Shown piece by piece: positions 44,336 to 50,723 of a stretch of 50,723 nucleotides of DNA (the stretch's first letter is position 1; every line of letters begins with the position of its first letter). Below the pieces are notes generated by a model, which saw only the letters and a list, made by a program, of their open reading frames with translations, ran no database searches and had not been told where the DNA came from. Position numbers and translations under genes: made by a program. The DNA lies in IMG/VR virus record IMGVR_UViG_3300017749_000016, positions 1-50,723 of that record; one strand, written 5' to 3'. Origin of the DNA: a virus.

Positions 44336-45578
44336 TTTCTTTTACCTTGTTCATAATATCTGTGGTCGAAAATCCTTGCACAGTTGGAAAAATTTTCACT
44401 TCTGCTAGTTCGTTACCTACAGTTGTTTCAACTGTGTAATCACCACCTTTAATAATAACATTTGGTTTGTGCTGTTGGATTGCTTCTAATGGAGTATCTT
44501 GATCAAATACAACAACGTCATCTACCCACGGTAATTGTAGTAGTTGTTGCTCGCGGTCATGAGCAGTGTTAAATGGTCTACCTTCGCCTTTAAGTCTTTT
44601 TACACTCTCATCAGAATTGATACCTACTATAAGTTTGTCGCCTTGCTGACTTGCAAACTTTAAAAGTTCAAAATGTCCTTTGTGTAAAATATCAAACACG
44701 CCATTGGTCCATACAACTGTGTCTTCAATATCTTTAATATCAATTATAGAAACACCTCTTTTTTGAATTATTTTTTGAGCACCTTTTACTGCAAGTTCAC
44801 AACAATTAAGCATATCTTTAAATGGAAAATAATGTGCAATTACAGCCAACACAGAATCACCTGCACCACTGACGTCTGCAATTTCTACTGTTGTGCCTTT
44901 TACTTGTTCATAAGTATTTTTAGTTACTACGTGAATTCCGTTAGAGCCATCAGTTACAATTAACCAAGTCCATAAATTTTTTACACAATGCTCTTGGGCT
45001 CTTTTGTAATCAAATGAACCAAACCATGATTCATATTCTTTCATATTTGGCTTTACCAAATACGCTCCTTTGTAAGTGCTAAAGTCTTGTTTTGGATCAA
45101 CAAAAACTCTTTTACATTTTTCTATAATTTTTTGCACTGTGTCTTTTTTAATAACGCCTTTTGCGTAGTCGCTTATGATCACAGTATCATTTGGTTCTAA
45201 ATCTTTTAACAGTGTTTCAACAGGTGTATTTTTTGAATAATTTTCTTCCTTGTCTATACGTATCAAGTGTTGTCCGTTCTGTCCTATAATTCTAGTTTTG
45301 GTAGTTGTGCAATCACTGTCTTCTGATACGTAAGATTTCACAGCATTTTGCATTAATATTTCTTGTATTTTATGCCCTGGGGTGTCGCTACCCACTGATC
45401 CATATAAAGACGTGTGTGTGCCCAAATTTGACAGGTTTAAAGACAGATTTCCTGCGCCTCCTACGTTATATTCTTTGTCAGATTCTTTAACAACAAGTAC
45501 AGGTGCTTCTGGGCTGACTTTTTGGCAGTCACCGTTTACCCATACATCTAACATTATGTCGCCAATAATTTTAATCAT
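44313..45578 (-). CDS. hldE: Bifunctional heptose-7-phosphate kinase / heptose-1-phosphate adenylyltransferase, 421 aa
   Basis: Both halves of HldE are present. The N-terminal ribokinase-like kinase (1-280) has [16 protein letters not shown] (38-53), DPKQDF (161-166), KPNMKEY and the catalytic VSGAGDS (236-242, Asp241). The C-terminal nucleotidyltransferase (from 289) has [12 protein letters not shown] (291-302, the H-x-G-H ATP site), [18 protein letters not shown] (318-335), IKGGDY (376-381) and the terminal [10 protein letters not shown]. It phosphorylates D-glycero-D-manno-heptose 7-phosphate at C1 and, after GmhB dephosphorylation, adenylates heptose 1-phosphate. It is shorter than the E. 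coli enzyme (477 aa) but lacks no core motif. No gmhA or gmhB is in the window, so those steps must come from the host or elsewhere in the phage. It overlaps the Nudix gene by 8 nt. Confidence 0.9.
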   Translation of the reverse strand: MIKIIGDIMLDVWVNGDCQKVSPEAPVLVVKESDKEYNVGGAGNLSLNLSNLGTHTSLYGSVGSDTPGHKIQEILMQNAVKSYVSEDSDCTTTKTRIIGQNGQHLIRIDKEENYSKNTPVETLLKDLEPNDTVIISDYAKGVIKKDTVQKIIEKCKRVFVDPKQDFSTYKGAYLVKPNMKEYESWFGSFDYKRAQEHCVKNLWTWLIVTDGSNGIHVVTKNTYEQVKGTTVEIADVSGAGDSVLAVIAHYFPFKDMLNCCELAVKGAQKIIQKRGVSIIDIKDIEDTVVWTNGVFDILHKGHFELLKFASQQGDKLIVGINSDESVKRLKGEGRPFNTAHDREQQLLQLPWVDDVVVFDQDTPLEAIQQHKPNVIIKGGDYTVETTVGNELAEVKIFPTVQGFSTTDIMNKVKENAKKNTE

Positions 45579-46005
45579 CTAAAAATTTTAATATTTTGAA
45601 TACAGTTTCTAATTTTGTTTGATTTATTTTTGATTGCAATGTTTTTCTTAATCCTTGGTGTAAAGGTTTCGGCCAATGATTAAATGTACACCACGCAAAG
45701 CCGTCATGTTCTTTGTTGAGTTTAGGTAAAAATTCAGGACCTACAACACAAAGATATGTGTGATATAAAAATGCTTCATCGTTGCTGATGAACGTTTCCA
45801 TAGGTATAGTTTTGAGTATTTTAACACTACCAATTTCTTCTTTGATTTCTCTTTGAAGTCCAGTCCAAGCAAGTTCGTTAGTAGTCGTACCTCCTACTAA
45901 TCCCCATACCCTGTTTTGTTTGCTCTGTGTTCTGTGTAGCAGTAAAAATCTATTTGTTTCTTTAGAATAGAATAATGCACCGCAACCAATAATCTTCTCG
46001 GTCAT
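45571..46005 (-). CDS. Nudix hydrolase, 144 aa
   Basis: A complete Nudix box G-x5-E-x7-REIKEEIG lies at residues 38-59, with the catalytic glutamates at 53, 56 and 57. The N-terminus [21 protein letters not shown] is typical of the family. It hydrolyses a nucleoside diphosphate linked to another moiety. As first gene of the heptose operon it may act on a nucleotide sugar (GDP-mannose- or ADP-sugar-type), or it may be a general house-cleaning enzyme. A late-promoter octamer lies 9 nt ahead of its ATG. Confidence 0.8.
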   Translation of the reverse strand: MTEKIIGCGALFYSKETNRFLLLHRTQSKQNRVWGLVGGTTTNELAWTGLQREIKEEIGSVKILKTIPMETFISNDEAFLYHTYLCVVGPEFLPKLNKEHDGFAWCTFNHWPKPLHQGLRKTLQSKINQTKLETVFKILKFLDD

Positions 46006-46014
46006 ACAGTTAAT

Positions 46015-46022
46015 TATTTAGA
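46015..46022 (-). promoter_or_regulatory. Putative late promoter TCTAAATA (minus strand)
   Basis: Read on the minus strand, TCTAAATA spans the gp15 stop codon (46018-46020) and ends 9 nt before the Nudix ATG. It would let the heptose operon be expressed as a late unit independent of the neck genes. The same stop-codon arrangement occurs at 13043-13050. Confidence 0.45.
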
Positions 46023-47460
46023 GTTGAATTTGCCAGGTTCCTTTACGATATTCACCTTCAAACGATAACAGCCATTGTTCGCCTGTCCATTTGTATTGTA
46101 TTCCGGTATTCAGGTTTGAGATAAATTTGGTACTAAAATTATCACTGCTAGTTGTATTTGCACTGGCATCAAATAGTACTGTCCATGCTGATCCATTCCA
46201 TTCAATAATATCATTTTCATTTAGATCAGTCAAAGTGGTGTCAGTGTTTTTCCAAGCATCTGCGTCATTGTTTACATCTGCAAGTAATAACAATCTTACA
46301 CCTGTTTGTTTTATATCTGTAGGATTAAATTTTGTTGGATCGATTATGTAGTCAACTGTGCCTCTAGAATTTACTCCTGTAAACACAGTGTCTGTTGGAA
46401 TAGTATCTTCATCCCAATTTATAATCAGTTGGGTTTCATTTAATTCATTAACTGCAAAAGTTCCACTTACTCTTGTATCAATATCTTGTCTGTTGAGTAA
46501 AATTTTACTTAAACCTGCACTGTATTTGCCTGGCAAAGTTTGTAAAATTTTATTCCAATTTACAGCGCCTGCAATACCTTTGTCAATTATTTGTGCAACA
46601 TTATTCATTACCAATACATCATATCCAATAGCAGTTGTGGCAATCACAGCATCAGCATCTTCTTTAGTTGTTGCACTTGTATCAATACTACCATCTGCAT
46701 TTGTTGTAATTGTTGACTTGACACTTTTTGCATAATCATCTGAATATGCTTGAAGTTCTGGCATTGATTCTCCCAAATCAATATTGCCTGTTTTTTCATT
46801 GTATATACTTGCAATAATCTGTGTAACAACACCTAACTTTTTAACTTTAGTTGGTGGAGAAATATATATAGGTGTTGAAAAATTTAATGTCGCAACATCT
46901 ATTTCCGATTCTGTGCCAGTTGGAATACTTCTATTACTAAAATTAATATTTGCAATTTCAACCACACTTAAACTTGTCCAATCCACATAGTTGTCAGTGG
47001 TTTGTATTTCTAAACTAGGGTTAAACAACATTAATATTTGTTCCATTATTTGTAATTTTTGTTCTGTGTTTGTTGTCCATAAATCTACAGCAACACTCAA
47101 TGTATATGGCGTAGGCATTAATCTTTCCACAGTGAAATTTTTACCTTGAGTATTCAAATATTCATTATTGTCCTTATCATATGCACGTTCTCTTAAATGT
47201 ACTTTACTAACGTAGGTAGCATCTGCTAATCTATTTCTGTCTAATTCAAGATTAGTAATGTATACACCCATTCTAGGTGCACTCATAATTTTATTTTCTG
47301 AGTTGTCTCTCATAATGTGAGCAACCTGTCTTGTGATATCACCATACATCACAGGTATGGTACGCAAAGCACCATCACCGTCTTGATAATTAAAATTGCT
47401 CATTAATCTCACTATTTGAGTGATGTATCTTCTTATTTGTCCATCGTAAAAAAATTGCAT
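46018..47460 (-). CDS. gp15: T4 gp15-like tail sheath stabilisation/completion protein, long form, 480 aa
   Basis: The N-terminal half follows T4 gp15: MQFFYDGQIRRYITQIVRLMSN (compare FYN-x-x-FRRY of T4), a VMYGDITRQ strand, MPTPYTLSVAVDLWT, a Q-x-MEQIL-x-x-FNPSLE helix and a final TPIYISPP near residue 210. In T4 gp15 caps the contracted-sheath end of the tail and joins it to the neck. Here 480 residues compare with about 270 in T4: about residues 215-480 are extra, with strand-rich sequence and a WNGSAWTVL, YKWTGEQWLL ending that looks like a surface-exposed decoration. The start overlaps the 63-aa gene by one base. Confidence 0.7.
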   Translation of the reverse strand: MQFFYDGQIRRYITQIVRLMSNFNYQDGDGALRTIPVMYGDITRQVAHIMRDNSENKIMSAPRMGVYITNLELDRNRLADATYVSKVHLRERAYDKDNNEYLNTQGKNFTVERLMPTPYTLSVAVDLWTTNTEQKLQIMEQILMLFNPSLEIQTTDNYVDWTSLSVVEIANINFSNRSIPTGTESEIDVATLNFSTPIYISPPTKVKKLGVVTQIIASIYNEKTGNIDLGESMPELQAYSDDYAKSVKSTITTNADGSIDTSATTKEDADAVIATTAIGYDVLVMNNVAQIIDKGIAGAVNWNKILQTLPGKYSAGLSKILLNRQDIDTRVSGTFAVNELNETQLIINWDEDTIPTDTVFTGVNSRGTVDYIIDPTKFNPTDIKQTGVRLLLLADVNNDADAWKNTDTTLTDLNENDIIEWNGSAWTVLFDASANTTSSDNFSTKFISNLNTGIQYKWTGEQWLLSFEGEYRKGTWQIQL

Positions 47461-47651
47461 TAATCTTTACCTTCTATTGCTGTACCTTTAAACGGATCAG
47501 CATTTGTATCTCTATTGTTCTCGTTGAACCTGTTGCTAGTTGGTTCGTAATATATCCTTGTTTTACCCATATACTTTTTTGTGACCTTCCTCAGACCAAC
47601 TGCTTTTTCTGTACCTGGTATAGGTATTCCCCAAAGTTCTCTTATTTTCAT
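47460..47651 (-). CDS. Small conserved neck-region protein, 63 aa
   Basis: A basic then polar small protein (MKIRELWGIPIPGTEKAVGL..., DPFKGTAIEGKD) coupled by single-base overlaps to gp14 upstream (TAATG) and gp15 downstream. Such tight coupling supports it being a real gene and part of neck assembly. I recognise no domain. There is no equivalent gene between 14 and 15 in T4. Confidence 0.6.
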   Translation of the reverse strand: MKIRELWGIPIPGTEKAVGLRKVTKKYMGKTRIYYEPTSNRFNENNRDTNADPFKGTAIEGKD

Positions 47652-49051
47652 TAATTATCCGCCTGTGGTCGTAGTGCTTTAGATAAACTTTGTCTTTCTG
47701 CTTGTTTATCTGTGTAAAACTCAACTGTCCATTTACCATCAAAAGGTATTTTTTCTTGTACATCACTTATCACTGGCAATGTAATAAAGACTTTGCTGTT
47801 AGATGATGTTAGTAACCCTGTATGATCTGCTATTGTGTATGTAATTTCTCTTGTATCCAGTTTCAACAACAAGTAGTTTGCTGTTACAGGAAAAGATATT
47901 GTAGTTGTAATTGTTGTTGCATCTTTGACCAATGTAACTACATCTGTAGCAACCTTGCCTGAGAACACAGCATTTTTATTGTTTATAAATTTAGTTTTCA
48001 TAGTATTTCTTGTATCTGTATTTGTCAAAGTCATACGTAGTGAGTCTTCCATCTTGACCCAACGTCCACCATCATATCTAAACAATCTATTAGGCATAAA
48101 GTCTGTACGTAAAAAATAATCACCTTTTACAGAACCTGTCGGGAATGAAATACCATGACCAAATACTTCGCCATTTGGTGCAAGTCCATCACCTAATAGG
48201 TAACCGTCATATCCTGTTCTTTCTGGAGTTTGCTCAACTCTGTCTGCTAATTCATTCAGTGTGGTTGTGTCTAATTCGGTAGTATCTGTTGTTACAAGTT
48301 CACGTTTGCCTTGCTCATCTACTTGCAACGTATACAAATGACTTGTATCATAACCCGACTTACCAGCATCTGCTTCTGCTTGTTGCACAACAGCATTATT
48401 GATATTCATCTCTGTTTCGTATGTTGATAACACGTCTCTTAATGTTTTACCATCACCGTTGCCTGCGTCTTGTTTAAGAATATCTTTGAATTCTTGTGAG
48501 TCGTAAATCTGTTTTAATTTAACTCTGAATAGATGAGGCCACCATGTTTGACTGAAACCTTCACTTGCTCTGTTAACATCTTCAACAACATAGAATCTTT
48601 TCAGTGCTACATTGAAATCGTTCAATGCATATTCATCTTTTAGGTGTGGTAATTCAAAAACATCACCTGGCATGACTTTTCTGCCCAATGTTTTTACACT
48701 GTATGAAATTGGGATGGTCATAAACAAAGTGTCATTTTGTAAAAACAATCCAAATTGACTCATATCGAAGTCAACATCTTGCACATTGTATATGCCTCTC
48801 ATTCGGTATATATTTTCGTCGTATTTTCGATCTCTATTTTCTAAAAATAGTAGGTCTTGTATGTTTGTTTCTTTGACTGCATCATACCGTGGTCTATCCG
48901 CAGTGGCATCTGCACTGTCTGGATTACGTGGTCCTAGGTATTTGTGAACAAAAACATCGGTGCCACCCACGGTGAACATTTCGTTGATATTTTTGTCTAA
49001 AAAAGTGTAATCTGGACCTTTTTCTGGTTTATATAAACTGATTCTCGGCAT
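47651..49051 (-). CDS. gp14: T4 gp14-like neck protein, long form, 466 aa
   Basis: The start MPRISLYKPEKGPDYTFLDK, then MFTVGGTDVFVHKYLG, NIQDLLFLENRDRKYDENIY, MRGIYNVQDVDFDMSQFGLF and the segment GDVFELPHLKDEYALNDFNV with ASEGFSQTWWPHLFRVK, match gp14 neck proteins of marine T4-like phages. gp14 with gp13 forms the neck that closes the filled head and receives the tail. It is clearly longer than T4 gp14 (256 aa). Residues about 290-340 (LLGDGLAPNGEVFGHGISFP, FRYDGGRWVKMED) and a beta-rich C-terminal domain (350-450) are the added parts. Transcribed divergently from gp13 through a 42-nt gap. Confidence 0.75.
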   Translation of the reverse strand: MPRISLYKPEKGPDYTFLDKNINEMFTVGGTDVFVHKYLGPRNPDSADATADRPRYDAVKETNIQDLLFLENRDRKYDENIYRMRGIYNVQDVDFDMSQFGLFLQNDTLFMTIPISYSVKTLGRKVMPGDVFELPHLKDEYALNDFNVALKRFYVVEDVNRASEGFSQTWWPHLFRVKLKQIYDSQEFKDILKQDAGNGDGKTLRDVLSTYETEMNINNAVVQQAEADAGKSGYDTSHLYTLQVDEQGKRELVTTDTTELDTTTLNELADRVEQTPERTGYDGYLLGDGLAPNGEVFGHGISFPTGSVKGDYFLRTDFMPNRLFRYDGGRWVKMEDSLRMTLTNTDTRNTMKTKFINNKNAVFSGKVATDVVTLVKDATTITTTISFPVTANYLLLKLDTREITYTIADHTGLLTSSNSKVFITLPVISDVQEKIPFDGKWTVEFYTDKQAERQSLSKALRPQADN

Positions 49052-49057
49052 ACATCA

Positions 49058-49065
49058 TATTTATT
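49058..49065 (-). promoter_or_regulatory. Putative late promoter AATAAATA (minus strand)
   Basis: Read on the minus strand the octamer ends 6 nt before the gp14 ATG (49051). Confidence 0.5.
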
Positions 49066-49079
49066 AATAGTTCAAGGCA

Positions 49080-49087
49080 TATAAATA
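49080..49087 (+). promoter_or_regulatory. Putative late promoter TATAAATA
   Basis: An exact match to the T4 late box, ending 6 nt before the gp13 ATG (49094). It faces away from the gp14 box. Confidence 0.6.
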
Positions 49088-49093
49088 TAAGAA

Positions 49094-49855
49094 ATGAGTA
49101 CGCAATTTAACACACAAAAACAAGAAATATTCGACTACGTATTCCGTATGTTGGGTGGTGGTATGATTGATGTTGAGTTGGATCCAGACCACTACGAGAC
49201 AGCACTTAAAGACGCTTTTGACAGATATAGACAGAGATCTGATCATTCTGTTGAAGAATCATACCTTTTTATGCCTACTGTGATTGATCAGAACACATAC
49301 ACATTGCCTAATGAGGTAATTGAGATTAGAAAAATATTTAGAAGATCAATTGGTTCAAGAACTGGTGGTGGAGATGGTGGTACACTGTTTGAACCATTCA
49401 ATATGGCTTACACAAACTCATATCTTTTAGCCAGTACCAACATGGGTGGCTTGGCAACGTACAATGCTTTTGCTCAATACCAAGAATTGGTGGGAAGAAT
49501 GTTTGGTTCTTTCATAGAGTTTAAATGGAATAACACAACTAAAGAATTGACAATATTACAAAGACCAAGAGCAGAAGAAGAACTGCTGTTGTATGCTTAC
49601 AATTTCAGACCAGATTCAGAATTATTGAATGATTATTTGGCAAACAAATGGATCAAAAACTACACACTATCGATATCAAAATATATGCTAGGCGAAGCAA
49701 GAAGTAAATTCAATACCATTGCTGGTCCACAGGGTGGTAGCACATTAAACGGTGATGCTTTAAAACAAGAAGCATCTGCAGAACTAGAAAAACTAGACCA
49801 AGAACTGGCACTCCAAATTCCGGGCGGAGTAGGTTACAGTTTCACAATTGGTTAA
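49094..49855 (+). CDS. gp13: T4 gp13-like neck protein, 253 aa
   Basis: Recognisable gp13 features of marine T4-like phages: QKQEIFDYVFRMLGGGMIDV, LDPDHYETALKDAFDRYRQR, LPNEVIEIRKIFRRSIGS, the QYQELVGRMFG helix, WNNTTKELTILQRPR, WIKNYTLSISKYMLGEAR and the ending AGPQGGSTLNGDALKQEA with a final YSFTIG. gp13 and gp14 close the packaged head and make the joining surface for the tail. It is somewhat shorter than T4 gp13 (309 aa). The start lies 6 nt after the late box; no clear Shine-Dalgarno fits in that gap. Confidence 0.8.
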   Translation: MSTQFNTQKQEIFDYVFRMLGGGMIDVELDPDHYETALKDAFDRYRQRSDHSVEESYLFMPTVIDQNTYTLPNEVIEIRKIFRRSIGSRTGGGDGGTLFEPFNMAYTNSYLLASTNMGGLATYNAFAQYQELVGRMFGSFIEFKWNNTTKELTILQRPRAEEELLLYAYNFRPDSELLNDYLANKWIKNYTLSISKYMLGEARSKFNTIAGPQGGSTLNGDALKQEASAELEKLDQELALQIPGGVGYSFTIG

Positions 49856-49862
49856 TTCTTTA

Positions 49863-49891
49863 TTGACATTATAGTAATTTTGTTGTAATAT
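49863..49891 (+). promoter_or_regulatory. Putative sigma70-type (early) promoter
   Basis: A perfect -35 TTGACA (49863-49868), a 17-nt spacer and a -10-like TAATAT (49886-49891) lie between gp13 and the oxygenase gene. A start near 49898 would put the ATG at 49900 almost at the 5' end; the ATG at 49912 is an alternative start. Confidence 0.45.
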
Positions 49892-49899
49892 CATTAGAT

Positions 49900-50541
49900 A
49901 TGCAACACAAAATGATTCCGTTATTTTCCGTGCCTCTGTTTAAAACAAACATTGGTCCATTAGATTCCATTGAAAGAACTTGGATAGATGGTTTAGAATA
50001 TCCAGATAAAGCAGTAGCAAGGGACAATTCAGATGATCATATGGAACCTGTGAATAGAGGAATGCACATTCTAGATAGTGGACAATTAAAAAATACAAAA
50101 ATTAAAATTCAAAATGCATTGAACTACTTTACAAAAACGATCATGGGCGTTGAACAAGATTTTAGACTTACAACAAGTTGGATAAACAAAATTCCTGAAA
50201 CAGAATGGATACAACAACACTCACACGCAAACAGTGTGATAAGCGGAGTGTATTATATTCAAACCACACCACAATGTTCTCCCATTGTTTTCAACAAACC
50301 ATTCCTGTACACAAATTTTGTGCATCAAACAGTGCAAATTACATTTGATGAAAATGTTAGTAATCAGTACAATACAGAACACATAGGAGTACAACCAGAG
50401 ACAGGAGATCTTTTGTTGTTCCCATCATGGTTAGAACACACAGTAAGACCACAACAACCAAATGTTGATAGAATAGGATTGGCGTTCAATTGTTTCCCTA
50501 CAGGCAAATTTGGAAAAGGAACGTATCAATTAACATTATGA
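49900..50541 (+). CDS. 2-oxoglutarate/Fe(II) oxygenase of the small phage type, 213 aa
   Basis: The sequence fits the 2OG-FeII_Oxy_5-type family: IPLFSVPLFKTN near the start, WIQQHSHANSVISGVYYIQ (102-121; His107 and His109 in the metal-site region), then GDLLLFPSWLEHTVRP (169-183; His180) and DRIGLAFNCFP (190-200; Arg191). These proteins are common in marine T4-like phages and their substrate is unknown. It is unlike the 205-aa oxygenase on the minus strand except in fold and motif order. The stop overlaps the next ATG by 4 nt (ATGA). An early-type promoter precedes it. Confidence 0.7.
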   Translation: MQHKMIPLFSVPLFKTNIGPLDSIERTWIDGLEYPDKAVARDNSDDHMEPVNRGMHILDSGQLKNTKIKIQNALNYFTKTIMGVEQDFRLTTSWINKIPETEWIQQHSHANSVISGVYYIQTTPQCSPIVFNKPFLYTNFVHQTVQITFDENVSNQYNTEHIGVQPETGDLLLFPSWLEHTVRPQQPNVDRIGLAFNCFPTGKFGKGTYQLTL

Positions 50542-50723
50542 TTATAGGAATATGTGGCTTGATTGGTTCAGGCAAAGATACTATCGCTGATTACTTGGTA
50601 ACAAATTATAAATTTAAAAAACTATCATTTGCAGATAAACTTAAAGACAGTGTAGGCACAATGTTTGACTGGGATAGAGAATTACTAGATGGTAAAACAG
50701 ATGAGAGTCGTGCATGGAGAGAA
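50538..50723 (+). CDS. gp1: Deoxynucleoside monophosphate kinase, T4 gp1-like (5' part only)
   Basis: Only the first 62 codons are inside the window. The P-loop GLIGSGKD (7-14) follows the starting strand MIIGIC, and a later FADKLKDSVGTMF (31-43), WDRELLDGKTDESRAWRE matches the LID-proximal region of dNMP kinases of marine T4-like phages. The enzyme phosphorylates dNMPs to dNDPs for phage DNA synthesis. It starts inside the stop of the oxygenase gene and shares its transcript. It continues beyond 50723. Confidence 0.75.
   Translation, partial: MIIGICGLIGSGKDTIADYLVTNYKFKKLSFADKLKDSVGTMFDWDRELLDGKTDESRAWRE

Overview
The window is a piece of an AT-rich, gene-dense genome of a marine T4-like myovirus (the cyanophage/pelagiphage branch of contractile-tailed phages). 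This rests on recognisable T4 neck genes (gp13, gp14, gp15), a T4 gp1-type nucleotide kinase running off the right edge, many fibre-like proteins with the sequence style of marine T4-like phages, and repeated late-promoter octamers of the type (T/A/G)(A/C)TAAATA. No photosynthesis genes, tRNAs, integrase or CRISPR array are visible. The host cannot be named; the sugar genes suggest a Gram-negative cell with LPS-type surface sugars.

Layout. (1) 1-28441, plus strand: 18 consecutive genes for virion surface or fibre-like proteins, including four giant polypeptides (1056, 1448, 1718 and 1907 aa) built from beta-helix, LamG, chitin-binding-like and Asp-box modules, several small beta-sandwich proteins, a fibre ending in a cupredoxin-like domain, and three tandem cysteine-rich proteins. 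The array ends at a clear intrinsic terminator (28466-28494). (2) 28545-32251, plus strand: an overlapping trio of GT9-like glycosyltransferase, NodU/CmcH-type carbamoyltransferase and a second GT9-like glycosyltransferase. (3) 32306-41697, plus strand: the fibre array resumes with a 164-aa protein, a 625-aa fibre carrying an alpha/beta-hydrolase domain whose catalytic triad appears lost, and a 2326-aa protein with about seven degenerate 85-95-aa repeats. (4) 46005-41712, minus strand: a six-gene operon of Nudix hydrolase, HldE, 2OG-Fe(II) oxygenase, SGNH hydrolase, HldD and cupin. (5) 49051-46018, minus strand: gp14, a 63-aa protein and gp15. (6) 49094-50723, plus strand: gp13, another 2OG-Fe(II) oxygenase and the start of the dNMP kinase.

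How it may work together. HldE and HldD are the last enzymes of ADP-L-glycero-D-manno-heptose synthesis. GT9 is the family of the LPS heptosyltransferases and is related to the protein O-heptosyltransferases that decorate beta-helical adhesins. The phage therefore seems to carry a sugar-activation and sugar-transfer kit next to a very large set of beta-rich fibres. Its target could be host LPS (blocking superinfection, changing release) or the phage's own fibres. A late-promoter octamer lies over the gp15 stop codon, just upstream of the Nudix-hldE operon, which would place these enzymes in the virion-assembly phase. The target assignment is inference; the enzyme families are well supported by motifs.
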